Shown here in pieces: positions 17,036 through 24,425 of a stretch of 64,000 nt of DNA (its first letter is position 1; every line of letters starts with the position of its first letter). The translations under genes and the position numbers were made by a program. This DNA comes from Arthrobacter woluwensis (GTDB taxonomy: Bacteria > Actinomycetota > Actinomycetes > Actinomycetales > Micrococcaceae): NCBI RefSeq assembly GCF_030816155.1, contig NZ_JAUSXR010000001.1, positions 682,001 to 746,000 on the forward strand, read 5' to 3'. The notes beneath the pieces are model-generated. The model was not told where the DNA came from and made no database searches. It saw nothing but the letters and a program-made list of their open reading frames with translations.

Positions 17036-17423
17036 GACTGGTCTTACGATCGAGGGACTGGCGCGTCACGAAGCAGCCCACGTGGTGGTCTGTCACTTCA
17101 CCGGTGGAACGGTCGTGTCGTCTGACATTTACGGCCAAGAGAAAGGCGCAGTGACCAAATACACCCACGCGGGGCTTGAGCACATGGAGTACAGCGAAGC
17201 AGTGTGGTGTGCCATGGTGACGACAGCCGCTGGTCACGTCGCCGACCAGCTCGAAGGAGATCCGAACTTCTCCTCGACCCCTGACTTGGTAGCACTGAAT
17301 GGCCTGGCCTATGTGTTCCTCGCCGCTGGGATTGAGCCCCCAGGTATCCGTTCGCGGCATGCGTTGAGAACCCTGAAGGGAACGGGACATGGCTGGTTGT
17401 CATCGTCCCCTGGTAGCGTTTAA
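16998..17423 (+). CDS. Stand-alone M41 (FtsH-like) zinc metallopeptidase domain
   Basis: 141 aa. H24-E-A-A-H28 matches the HEAGH zinc motif of FtsH peptidases. TTAAGHVADQLEGD resembles the GGRAAEEL helix, and NFSSTPDLVALNGLA resembles the FSTGASND segment that gives the third zinc ligand (Asp96 here, 71 residues after the catalytic Glu25; 77 in E. coli FtsH). There is no AAA domain or membrane helix. ATG 16998 has GGGAGGAAGG upstream at good spacing. Such minimal M41-like proteins occur in mobile and phage-like contexts; the substrate is unknown. Confidence 0.65.
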   Translation: MARAADIARHRFKTGLTIEGLARHEAAHVVVCHFTGGTVVSSDIYGQEKGAVTKYTHAGLEHMEYSEAVWCAMVTTAAGHVADQLEGDPNFSSTPDLVALNGLAYVFLAAGIEPPGIRSRHALRTLKGTGHGWLSSSPGSV

Positions 17424-17458
17424 TTTCGTCGAGTTTTGCTTACGAAAGGACTATTCGG

Positions 17459-17719
17459 ATGACTGTGTCTTCTTCTTCGAACGACTTTGACGAGCAGTTC
17501 TCTCGCGCCTTGGATTTGAGCATCGAGACGATGTCGGAGAATTTGACTCCTTCCGTAAAGGCTTTTCTCTCGGGAATCCGGGAGCGCAACAATGCCTTGC
17601 GTTCTCGCGGCGAGAAGGGTGTCACAGCCGAATATCTGGTCGTTGATCTGATTGGATTGCTCTCTGATTTTGAGAGTCGTCTTCGGAAGTTGGAGAACTC
17701 GCAAGTCGACGGAGAGTAG
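17459..17719 (+). CDS. Small acidic helical protein of unknown function
   Basis: 86 aa, Ser-rich N-terminus, then mostly amphipathic helix; residues 62-80 (IGLLSDFESRLRKLENSQ) could form a coiled coil. GAAAGGA lies 9 nt before ATG 17459. Codons are visibly less GC-biased than in flanking genes (many T/A third positions), a sign of recent acquisition. It has its own terminator just downstream. No family recognised. Confidence 0.6.
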   Translation: MTVSSSSNDFDEQFSRALDLSIETMSENLTPSVKAFLSGIRERNNALRSRGEKGVTAEYLVVDLIGLLSDFESRLRKLENSQVDGE

Positions 17720-17737
17720 TAATTGAGATGTCCCATT

Positions 17738-17772
17738 GAAGATCGTCGAGGGTGGAACCCTCGGCGATCTTC
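17738..17772 (+). terminator. Hairpin terminator after the small acidic protein
   Basis: GAAGATCGTCGAGGGT pairs with ACCCTCGGCGATCTTC (one mismatch) with a 3-nt loop, followed by TTGTG. Confidence 0.7.
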
Positions 17773-17891
17773 TTGTGCAGCTTCTCTTACGCATCGGCGT
17801 TTTTCACGGGCGCGAGCCGCCGCAACGCGGGGCGCGGTGGACGCGGAAGTGCCCTCTCCGCAGCACCCGCCGCGCTGTTAGGCTGTGCCCC

Positions 17892-17972
17892 GTGATGAGA
17901 GTTCTCGACGTCGTGACCGGCGAGGGTGAAATACGCGGGACGCATGACCCGTTCATGCGTCCCACCCCCTGA
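17892..17972 (+). CDS. Putative leaderless leader ORF upstream of the MFS gene
   Basis: A TAGGCT -10 box (17879-17884) lies 7 nt before GTG 17892, immediately followed by ATG 17895. The frame encodes 25-26 residues (MRVLDVVTGEGEIRG...). Its 3' half coincides with a perfect hairpin (GGGACGCATGA, 5-nt loop, TCATGCGTCCC, 17937-17963), followed by a second small hairpin (CCTGCC-ATC-GGCAGG, 17987-18001). The arrangement resembles an attenuator leader, but no run of one regulatory amino acid is visible. The rest of the 340-bp gap between 17720 and 18060 holds nothing else I can name. Confidence 0.3.
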   Translation: MMRVLDVVTGEGEIRGTHDPFMRPTP

Positions 17973-18060
17973 CATCTGACCCTCAGCCTGCCATCGGCAG
18001 GTCTGTCGGCATTTCCCGGGGTGGACGCCTTTCTCAGACGTTCCCTCAGGAGACTCCTTC

Positions 18061-19248
18061 ATGCATGCATCTCACCGACGGCTCATCGCCGTCACCTTTT
18101 CCCTGCTCGGCCTCCAAGTGGGGGTGCGCGCCGTCCAATGGGCCGACGTCGCCGTCGTCCTCCGCCTCAGCCCGGAGCAACTCGGCATCAGCGCGGGCGT
18201 CGGCGCGGCCGCCGGGATCCTCACCCTCACCACGGGCGCGCTGCTCATCGACAGGGTGGGCCGCCGTCCTCTGCTCGTGGCGGGGCTCGTGGGCGCCGGA
18301 GGCAGCTTCCTCGCCAACGCCGCGGTCGCGGACTATGTCCAGTTCCTCCTCGCCTGCCTGGCGTACGGGTTGCTCATCAGCTTTCTCGACCTCGCGGCCA
18401 ACGCCATCGGGTCCGACTTCGAACGTTCCACTGCGCAGGAGTCGATGGTCGGATTCCATTCCTGGTTCAGCCTCGCGGCCGCGGTGGGCGCGACGCTGAG
18501 CGCCGTGGGGAGCGCGGTCGGCGCCGGCTTCCGGCCGGCCTTCGCGCTCCTCGGCGTCGTCTTGATCGTCTCCGGCATCTGGACTCTGCGGCAGCCGCTG
18601 CCGCCCGTCACTCCGGCGGTGCCCCACGGCGGCCGGCCTCCGGTGCTCGGAGGCGTGCGGCTTCCGGCGAGCGTGCTGATCGCGGTGGCGATCGTCTTCC
18701 TGTGCTTCTTCGGCGACGGCATCCTGGAGACGTTCCTGGCGGTCCTGGTGCGTCACGAAGCCGGTGCGCAGGCGTGGCTCGCCGGATTGACGATCGCGGT
18801 GTTCCATTTCTCGTCCTGGCTGGGCCGGTCGGTCTCTCAGCGGGCGGTGACGCGCTGGGGTGATCGGGCGGTCCTCCTCGGCGCGGGAGCGATGTCCGCG
18901 CTGGCCATGGTGGCTTCCCTCTGGCTGACCGGCGGCTGGGTCGCGACGCTCGGGTTCGGTCTGGTGGGATTCGCCCTGTCGCCGATCGTGCCCCTCGGCA
19001 TGTCGCTGGCGGGCCGGTACGCGCCGGCCGGATCCGAGGGGCGCGCGATCGGCCTCACCAACGGCGTCGGGTACTCGGCCTTCGTCCTCAGCCCGGTCGT
19101 GGCCGGCTGGGTTGCCGAACAGACCTCGATACCGTGGGGAGTAGGGTTGGCGGCACTGACCATGGCCGGTGTTTCGCTGGCGGCGCTGGCCCTGCCCGGC
19201 AGGTCTGGCGCCAAGGAGAGGGGAGCGGCCCGTGTCCGAGAGCACTGA
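18061..19248 (+). CDS. Major facilitator superfamily permease
   Basis: 395 aa, about 12 hydrophobic helices in two halves. The loop after helix 2 (LLIDRVGRRPLL) is the MFS G-X-X-X-D-R-X-G-R motif. VGFHSWFSLAAAVGA and FCFFGDGILETFLAVLV-like segments suggest the FucP/YbjJ-like drug:H+ or sugar group, as in many actinobacterial MFS exporters. The substrate is unknown. AGGAG lies 8 nt before ATG 18061. The gene overlaps the following deoxyribosyltransferase-like gene by 17 nt, so the two are co-translated. Confidence 0.85.
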   Translation: MHASHRRLIAVTFSLLGLQVGVRAVQWADVAVVLRLSPEQLGISAGVGAAAGILTLTTGALLIDRVGRRPLLVAGLVGAGGSFLANAAVADYVQFLLACLAYGLLISFLDLAANAIGSDFERSTAQESMVGFHSWFSLAAAVGATLSAVGSAVGAGFRPAFALLGVVLIVSGIWTLRQPLPPVTPAVPHGGRPPVLGGVRLPASVLIAVAIVFLCFFGDGILETFLAVLVRHEAGAQAWLAGLTIAVFHFSSWLGRSVSQRAVTRWGDRAVLLGAGAMSALAMVASLWLTGGWVATLGFGLVGFALSPIVPLGMSLAGRYAPAGSEGRAIGLTNGVGYSAFVLSPVVAGWVAEQTSIPWGVGLAALTMAGVSLAALALPGRSGAKERGAARVREH

Positions 19249-19609
19249 GCTGCCGGAGATCGCGCAACCGGAGATTGGGCGGCCGGTGATAGGGCAGTTG
19301 GCGACTGCGCGGCCGGAGATCGTGTGTCTCTGTGGGTCGATGAGGTTCGCGGAGGAGTTCCGGGCCGCGCAGCGGGAGCTGGGCCTCGCCGGGGCGATCG
19401 TGGTCGCTCCGGTCGAATCAGCCTGGTCCGGTGAGGCGCTCACCGACGAGCGGAAGGCGTTCCTGGGTGAGCTCCACATCCGGAAGATCGACCTGGCGGA
19501 TCGCGTCGTGGTCATCAACCCCGGTGGTTACGTCGGCGAGTCGACACAGCGCGAGATCGCCTACGCGCGATCGGCGGGGAAGCCTGTGGCGTTCACGCAC
19601 CCGGTCTGA
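19232..19609 (+). CDS. Nucleoside 2-deoxyribosyltransferase-like protein
   Basis: 125 aa. IVCLCGSMRFAEEFRAAQRE and LADRVVVINPGGYVGESTQR with EIAYARSAGKPVAF fit the PF05014-type fold, which binds nucleosides and cleaves or transfers the deoxyribosyl group. Active enzymes use a Glu nucleophile; the Glu in YVGESTQREI is in the right region. The first 30 residues are a degenerate repeat (PEIAQPEIGRPVIGQ). GTG 19232 has AAGGAGAGGGGAG upstream. Coupling to an MFS permease suggests handling of a nucleoside or analogue; this is inference. Confidence 0.7.
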   Translation: MSESTELPEIAQPEIGRPVIGQLATARPEIVCLCGSMRFAEEFRAAQRELGLAGAIVVAPVESAWSGEALTDERKAFLGELHIRKIDLADRVVVINPGGYVGESTQREIAYARSAGKPVAFTHPV

Positions 19610-19643
19610 GCGGCTGCCTCGCTGACGCGAACGGCTCCAGCAG

Positions 19644-19697
19644 ACGACGCCGGGCGGCACCGCCGGCCTCAGAGCACCAGGCGCCGCCCGGCGTCGT
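19644..19697. terminator. Bidirectional terminator
   Basis: ACGACGCCGGGCGGC (19644-19658) pairs perfectly with GCCGCCCGGCGTCGT (19683-19697), between two convergent genes. Confidence 0.65.
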
Positions 19698-19734
19698 GCA
19701 CGACAGTGCCGGCTGCGCGCGACGCCGCGCAGCC

Positions 19735-20430
19735 TCAGCCCAGAACGCTGAAGAAGATCGCGATCAGATGGCAGGTGAAGCCGAGCACCGTGAAGGCGTG
19801 GAAGAGCTCGTGGAAGCCGAAGACGTGGTAGCTGAAGTTCGGGCGCTTGAGCCCGTAGAAGACGGCGCCCGCGATGTAGAACGCGCCGCCGCAGCAGATC
19901 AGGATCGCGGCGGGCACGCTTGCCGCGAAGAACTGCGGAAGGAAAAGCAGCGCCGCGCAGCCGAGGGCCACGTAGATGGGGACGTAGAGCCAGCGGGGGG
20001 CATGCAGCCAGAGCAGCCGGAAAGCGACTGCGGCCAGCGCGCCGCCCCAGACGAGCCAGAGGACGAGGCTCGCCGTCGGGCGGTCGAGCAGGGTCCAGGC
20101 CAGAGGGGTGTAACTGCCCGCGATGACCAGCACGATGTTCGTGTGGTCCAGGCGCTTGAGGATGGCCTTGACCTTCGGGCTCCAATTGCCGCGATGGTAG
20201 ATCGCGCTGACCGTGAAGAGCAGGAGGCCTGTGAAGGCGTAGACGGCCGACACGATCTTCCGGTCCGGCGTCGGAGCGAGGCAGATCAGGACGATGCTCG
20301 CCGCCAGGGCGAGAGGCGCCGCCACCGCGTGGATCCATCCCCGCCAGGCGGGCTTGATGGCCAGCATTTCGGCGCGGGCCGCCAGGCGGGCGGCAGGGGA
20401 GGAGGGCTGGTGTGGAGCTACTGACCGCAT
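19735..20430 (-). CDS. Hemolysin III / PAQR family membrane protein
   Basis: 231 aa, seven transmembrane helices. AIYHRGNWSPKVKAILKRLD with DHTNIVLVIAGSYTPLAW is the PAQR/HlyIII signature, and the C-terminal HVFGFHELFHAFTVLGF supplies the zinc-binding His residues (HxxxH). Eukaryotic relatives are adiponectin receptors with ceramidase activity; the bacterial role is uncertain. It corresponds to Rv1085c and is divergent from the prenyltransferase gene, as in mycobacteria. The -10 box TAGCAT lies 6 nt before ATG 20430. Confidence 0.9.
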   Translation of the reverse strand: MRSVAPHQPSSPAARLAARAEMLAIKPAWRGWIHAVAAPLALAASIVLICLAPTPDRKIVSAVYAFTGLLLFTVSAIYHRGNWSPKVKAILKRLDHTNIVLVIAGSYTPLAWTLLDRPTASLVLWLVWGGALAAVAFRLLWLHAPRWLYVPIYVALGCAALLFLPQFFAASVPAAILICCGGAFYIAGAVFYGLKRPNFSYHVFGFHELFHAFTVLGFTCHLIAIFFSVLG

Positions 20431-20436
20431 GGTCCC

Positions 20437-20442
20437 ATGCTA
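20437..20442 (-). promoter_or_regulatory. -10 box TAGCAT of the hemolysin III gene
   Basis: Six nt before ATG 20430. Confidence 0.55.
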
Positions 20443-20476
20443 ACTTACGCTTCCGTAGGTTACCGACGAGTAACCT
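20443..20476. promoter_or_regulatory. Two overlapping inverted repeats in a divergent promoter
   Basis: ACTTACG-N4-CGTAGGT (20443-20460) and AGGTTAC-N6-GTAACCT (20457-20476) lie between the divergent hemolysin III and prenyltransferase genes, over the -35 region of the former. They look like TetR-class operators; no TetR gene is nearby. Confidence 0.45.
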
Positions 20477-20568
20477 GAATGCTGCCCCGGAGTGCCTCTC
20501 TCAGGCGGTAGCCTTGGACTCGGAAGTCCCGCGGCGCGGGTACGCGCGAACGGAAGAGGTGGGACTTG

Positions 20569-21330
20569 ATGAGCATTCAGGATTTCCTCTACGGCATGTA
20601 CGAGCGCCGCCTGGAACACGGGCTGGCCAAGGACCGGATCCCGGGTCACATCGGGGTCATGGTGGATGGCAACCGGCGCTGGGCCAAGCAGTTCAACGCC
20701 CCCTCGAGCCGGGGGCACCAGGCCGGCGCGGACAAGATCCTGGAGTTCCTGCACTGGTGTCAGGAACTCGGCGTCAAAGTCGTCACGCTCTACATGCTCT
20801 CCACGGACAACATGAGCCGCTCCTCCGAAGAGCTCGACGAGCTCATGACGATCATCGCGGACACGCTCGACCGCCTCGACGAGGACGAGAACATCTCCGT
20901 CCACGCGATGGGCGCCCCGGAACTGCTCCCGGATTACCTCGCGGAACGCCTCAGCCGCCTCACCCACAAGACTCCCGTCCAGGAGGCCGTGCACGTCAAT
21001 GTGGCGGTCGGTTATGGCGGACGGCGCGAGATCGTCGACGCCGTGCGCGCGCTCATGAAGGACGCCGCCGGACGAGGCGAGACCCTGGAAACCCTCTCCT
21101 CCTCGCTCACGGTGGAGGATATCTCCCGGTTCCTCTACACCGCGGGACAGCCCGATCCGGATCTCGTGATCCGCACCTCTGGAGAGCAGCGTCTGTCCGG
21201 CTTCCTCATGTGGCAGAGCGCGTACAGCGAGTTCTACTTCTGCGAGGCCCTCTGGCCGGCGTTCCGCAAGGTCGATTTCCTCCGCGCCCTCCGTGACTAC
21301 GCGGGCCGGCAGCGCCGCTTCGGGACTTGA
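20569..21330 (+). CDS. uppS: Isoprenyl transferase (short-chain cis-prenyltransferase)
   Basis: 253-aa cis-prenyltransferase. HIGVMVDGNRRWAKQ holds the catalytic Asp of the pyrophosphate site, NVAVGYGGRREIVDA and DLVIRTSGEQRLSGFLMWQS are families signatures, and SEFYFCEALWPAFRK closes the C-terminus. It occupies the place of Rv1086, which makes omega,E,Z-farnesyl diphosphate, so a short-chain product feeding decaprenyl phosphate synthesis is more likely than undecaprenyl diphosphate itself. AGAGGTGGG lies before ATG 20569; an overlapping TTG at 20566 is less likely. Confidence 0.92.
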   Translation: MSIQDFLYGMYERRLEHGLAKDRIPGHIGVMVDGNRRWAKQFNAPSSRGHQAGADKILEFLHWCQELGVKVVTLYMLSTDNMSRSSEELDELMTIIADTLDRLDEDENISVHAMGAPELLPDYLAERLSRLTHKTPVQEAVHVNVAVGYGGRREIVDAVRALMKDAAGRGETLETLSSSLTVEDISRFLYTAGQPDPDLVIRTSGEQRLSGFLMWQSAYSEFYFCEALWPAFRKVDFLRALRDYAGRQRRFGT

Positions 21331-21342
21331 CTGTGCCTATTG

Positions 21343-21405
21343 CGTTGTGTGCTCAGTTGTTGCGGGTGATTCCGCGAAACACCCGCAACAACTGAGCACA
21401 CAACG
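21343..21405. terminator. Long perfect inverted repeat between convergent genes
   Basis: 26-bp perfect arms (21343-21368 and 21380-21405, starting CGTTGTGTGCTCAGTTGTTG) with an 11-nt loop, 12 nt after the prenyltransferase stop and 15 nt from the convergent acetyltransferase stop. No T-run. Confidence 0.7.
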
Positions 21406-21420
21406 ACGACGGCGCGGGGC

Positions 21421-22014
21421 CTAGCCGCGGTACCGCTCGCGGTATTCGGACTCGAGCATGCCGAGATGCACCTTGTCGTGGAACTCGCCGCGGTGGAACA
21501 CGGCGTCCCGCTCCCGGCCCTCCTCCACGAAACCGAGCGAACGGTACAGCCGCAGGGCGCGGTCGTTGAAGGACCAGGTGTCCAGGGCGGCCTTGTGGGC
21601 GGCCATCTCCTCGAAGACCACCCGCAGCATGACGCGCAGGGCGTCCCCGCCGAAACCCTGCCCCTGATACCGGGGGCCGATCATAATGGCGAGCGTCGCC
21701 GTCCGGACGCGCGGGTTCATGCCCCAGGCGGTCACGTGCCCCACCAGCTCGCCACCCTGGGACATCTCGCCGCTTTGAGCGATGATGCTGAACCCCGCGG
21801 CCTTCATCGTGTCGTTCTTGCTCCACTGCTGGAACAGCTCGGTGATGTCCTCGGTGGGAAGCGGCGAGGTCGTGTAGCGCTGGAGCACGGCGAGCCCGGG
21901 ATCGTTCCACCAGCCCGTGAGCTCCGGGAGATCCTCGGGAAGCATGCCCCGCAGCACCGTCAGTTCGCCCGTGTAGAGCCCGCTCGCCCATTCCTGCATC
22001 GTCGTCGTCGCCAT
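21421..22014 (-). CDS. GNAT family N-acetyltransferase
   Basis: 197-aa acetyl-CoA-dependent transferase. The CoA pyrophosphate loop is IGPRYQGQGFGGDALRVMLR, and WSFNDRALRLYRSLGFVEEG is the typical C-terminal beta-bulge region of RimJ/RimL-like enzymes. The substrate is unknown. ATG 22014 follows a TAGGCT -10 box by 6 nt. Confidence 0.85.
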   Translation of the reverse strand: MATTTMQEWASGLYTGELTVLRGMLPEDLPELTGWWNDPGLAVLQRYTTSPLPTEDITELFQQWSKNDTMKAAGFSIIAQSGEMSQGGELVGHVTAWGMNPRVRTATLAIMIGPRYQGQGFGGDALRVMLRVVFEEMAAHKAALDTWSFNDRALRLYRSLGFVEEGRERDAVFHRGEFHDKVHLGMLESEYRERYRG

Positions 22015-22020
22015 GAAGCC

Positions 22021-22026
22021 AGCCTA
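22021..22026 (-). promoter_or_regulatory. -10 box TAGGCT of the GNAT gene
   Basis: Six nt before ATG 22014. Confidence 0.55.
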
Positions 22027-22118
22027 TCGGGATGCCCCGGGTGGTCCCGGACTCGGCCGTTCACGGAAAATTAACGCCGCGCTTGCCGTGGCGGCTGTCG
22101 TGGCCGGGCCGCCGGGGT

Positions 22119-22262
22119 TAGCGTGGTCCTAACGCCGGGGAACACTCCCGGCGCCACGGGAGGCCATCCATGGAGCGAGGAATCGCACCAGCTGCGGGGG
22201 AGGCCGGATCCGGCCTCCGGGCCGACCGCCTCACCTAGATCAATCCGGGCGAGCGCCCGGGG
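22119..22262 (+). promoter_or_regulatory. Promoter and structured leader of phoH
   Basis: Candidate -10 TAGCGT (22119-22124), then a leader of about 140 nt with a 22-codon ORF, a 20-bp palindrome GGAGGCCGGATCCGGCCTCC (22199-22218) and a hairpin CCGGGCG-AG-CGCCCGG (22245-22260) that abuts the GGAG ribosome site of phoH. Confidence 0.4.
22170..22238 (+). CDS. Putative upstream ORF in the phoH leader
   Basis: ATG 22170 with GGGAGG (22158-22163) at ideal spacing, 22 codons, TAG at 22236-22238, 35 nt before the phoH GTG. The peptide ([20 protein letters not shown]...) shows no family. Its codons run through the 20-bp palindrome, so its translation would open that structure. Confidence 0.3.
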   Translation: MERGIAPAAGEAGSGLRADRLT

Positions 22263-22273
22263 CTGGAGTTGAT

Positions 22274-23692
22274 GTGGCTATTTCCGATGTGACCACCGCG
22301 AACGACACGGCGCAGGGCACCGGTGCCAAGAAGAGCACCGCGAAGAAAGCTACCTCTCGCACCACGCGGGGGCGTTCCGCGACCGGGACGGACCCGGCGC
22401 CCACCGGCCGCAGTTTCGTGATCGACACCTCCGTTCTTCTCTCCGATCCGCGGGCGCTGCTCCGGTTCGCCGAGCATGAGGTGATCGTTCCGGTGGTCGT
22501 GATCGCCGAGCTGGAAGGCAAACGTCACGACCCGGAACTGGGCTACTTCGCCCGCAAGGCGCTGCGGCTGCTGGATGACCTCCGCGTGGAGCACGGCAGC
22601 CTCAACCGGCCCATCCCGCTCGGGACCGACGGCGGCTCCCTCCGGGTGGAACTGAACCACATCAGCGCCGAGGTGCTTCCGGCCGGCTTCCGGTCCGGTG
22701 ACAACGACGCGCGGATCCTGGCGGTGGCGAAGAACCTCGCCGATGAGGGCCACGACGTCACGGTGGTGTCCAAGGATCTGCCCATGCGCGTGAAGGCCTC
22801 CGCCATGGGCCTGGCCGCCGACGAATACCGCAACGAACTCGTCAAGGACACCGGCTGGACGGGCCTGTCCGAGCTGGACGTCACCGAGGACGAGGTTTCC
22901 ACCCTCTACGGCCACGAACCGGTGCTGATCCCGGCCGCCGCCGAGCTGCCGGTGAACACCGGTCTGGTGATGCTCTCGCCGCGTGGTTCGGCCCTGGGCC
23001 GGGTGGGCGCGGACAAGCAGGTGCGCCTCGTCAAGGGCGACCGGGACGTGTTCGGGCTCCACGGACGGTCGGCGGAACAGCGCCTGGCGATCGACATGCT
23101 CATGGACCCCACGGTCGGGATCGTGTCCCTCGGTGGCCGGGCGGGAACCGGCAAGTCGGCGCTGGCCCTCTGCGCCGGCCTGGAGGCGGTCCTGGAGCGT
23201 CAGGAGCACCGGAAGGTGGTCGTGTTCCGGCCCCTGTACGCGGTTGGCGGCCAGGAGCTCGGGTACCTGCCCGGGTCCGAGGCGGAGAAGATGAACCCCT
23301 GGGCGCAGGCCGTGTTCGACACCCTCGGCGCCCTGGTCTCCCAGGAAGTGGTCGAGGAGGTCATGGACCGCGGCATGCTGGAGGTGCTGCCGCTCACGCA
23401 CATCCGTGGACGCTCGTTGCACGATTCGTTCGTAATCGTGGACGAGGCGCAGTCCCTGGAGAAGAACGTGCTCCTCACCGTGATGAGCCGCATGGGCCAG
23501 AATTCCAAGATCGTCCTCACCCACGACGTCGCGCAGCGCGACAACCTGCGCGTCGGACGCCACGACGGCATCGCCGCCGTCGTCGAGACGCTCAAGGGGC
23601 ACCCGCTGTTCGCGCACATGACCCTGACGCGGAGCGAGCGCTCGCCGATCGCTGCCCTCGTCACGGAGCTGCTGGAAGGCGCGGAGATCTAG
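22274..23692 (+). CDS. phoH: PhoH2-type protein: PIN domain fused to PhoH ATPase
   Basis: 472 aa. After a 45-residue basic Thr/Lys-rich tail, a PIN domain ([19 protein letters not shown] with acidic Asp residues, later [14 protein letters not shown]) occupies residues 46-200. The PhoH ATPase follows from about 260, with Walker [14 protein letters not shown], Walker B-like [14 protein letters not shown], and [12 protein letters not shown]. Mycobacterial PhoH2 (Rv1095) is a sequence-specific RNA helicase/RNase, and this gene sits in the matching position. GTG start with GGAG upstream. Confidence 0.93.
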   Translation: MAISDVTTANDTAQGTGAKKSTAKKATSRTTRGRSATGTDPAPTGRSFVIDTSVLLSDPRALLRFAEHEVIVPVVVIAELEGKRHDPELGYFARKALRLLDDLRVEHGSLNRPIPLGTDGGSLRVELNHISAEVLPAGFRSGDNDARILAVAKNLADEGHDVTVVSKDLPMRVKASAMGLAADEYRNELVKDTGWTGLSELDVTEDEVSTLYGHEPVLIPAAAELPVNTGLVMLSPRGSALGRVGADKQVRLVKGDRDVFGLHGRSAEQRLAIDMLMDPTVGIVSLGGRAGTGKSALALCAGLEAVLERQEHRKVVVFRPLYAVGGQELGYLPGSEAEKMNPWAQAVFDTLGALVSQEVVEEVMDRGMLEVLPLTHIRGRSLHDSFVIVDEAQSLEKNVLLTVMSRMGQNSKIVLTHDVAQRDNLRVGRHDGIAAVVETLKGHPLFAHMTLTRSERSPIAALVTELLEGAEI

Positions 23693-23717
23693 ACCGCCGC
23701 TCCCACCCCACGCGAAC

Positions 23718-23763
23718 CGCCATGAGGTGCCCGTATTCCCTCGGATACGGGCACCTAGTGGCG
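23718..23763. terminator. Bidirectional hairpin terminator
   Basis: 19-bp stem with two mismatches (CGCCATGAGGTGCCCGTAT with its complement at 23745-23763) and an 8-nt loop; it overlaps the last codons of the convergent DHFR-like gene. Confidence 0.6.
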
Positions 23764-24366
23764 ATTCGGGTAGGTGGGCGGGCCGGCGGGACGGTACACG
23801 AGCGTGAGCACACCGCGGCTGTCGGTGTGCGAACTGAGCAGTTCGAGCGCAAGGTCCGGACCGTCCTGCGGGAACGGCCGATCGCCCTGTCCCAGCACGA
23901 CGGGAACCACCAGAAGGGTCAGTTCGTCCACCAGTCCGCGTTCCAGGAGCCAGCGGACCAGCTTGACGCTCCCGTGGACCTGGAGCTCGCCGCCCGGCGC
24001 GTCCTTCAGTTCCCGGATCCGGGTTTCCAGATCCCCGCTGAGCCGGGTGGCGCCTTCCCAGGGGGTCTCAGGTTCGGACGATGAGACCAGATATTTGGGG
24101 GCACTGTTCAAAGCATCGGCGATGGCGTGACCGCCGGGTGGCATCGAACCCCAGTATGGCGCGAACACGTCGTAGGTGGTGCGGCCGAAGAGGAACGCGC
24201 CGGCCCGCTGATAGGTCTCGACGATGTAACCGAACGTCTCGTCGTCGAACGCGCCCATCGCCCAGCCGCCCCGGGTGAAGCCGTTCCGGAGGTCCTGCTC
24301 CGTCGCTCCGCCATTGCCCTGCGCGACGCCATCGACGGTCACCTGCGTCATGGTGGTCAGTTTCAT
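23755..24366 (-). CDS. Dihydrofolate reductase / RibD C-terminal domain family protein
   Basis: 203 aa. LTTMTQVTVDGVAQGNGG, AGAFLFGRTTYDVFAPYWG and GELQVHGSVKLVRWLLERGL match the RibD_C/YyaP group of NADPH-binding reductases (DHFR fold). VDELTLLVVPVVLGQGDRPF is the typical C-terminal strand pair. The physiological substrate of these stand-alone domains is unknown. GAAGGAAG lies 6 nt before ATG 24366. Confidence 0.87.
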   Translation of the reverse strand: MKLTTMTQVTVDGVAQGNGGATEQDLRNGFTRGGWAMGAFDDETFGYIVETYQRAGAFLFGRTTYDVFAPYWGSMPPGGHAIADALNSAPKYLVSSSEPETPWEGATRLSGDLETRIRELKDAPGGELQVHGSVKLVRWLLERGLVDELTLLVVPVVLGQGDRPFPQDGPDLALELLSSHTDSRGVLTLVYRPAGPPTYPNRH

Positions 24367-24425
24367 GGGGGCCACTTCCTTCCTCGCTTCATCGTAGGGG
24401 CGCGACGGCGGGTGGAGCAGTGCGC

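Noticed and set aside
16484..17772. A prophage remnant
   Set aside because: No integrase, structural gene, att repeat or tRNA is visible; only the lower GC and an M41-like protein point that way.
22119..22262. A known riboswitch (such as the cyclic di-AMP ydaO type) before phoH
   Set aside because: I could not match the conserved core of any known class; only the palindromes and a uORF are evident.
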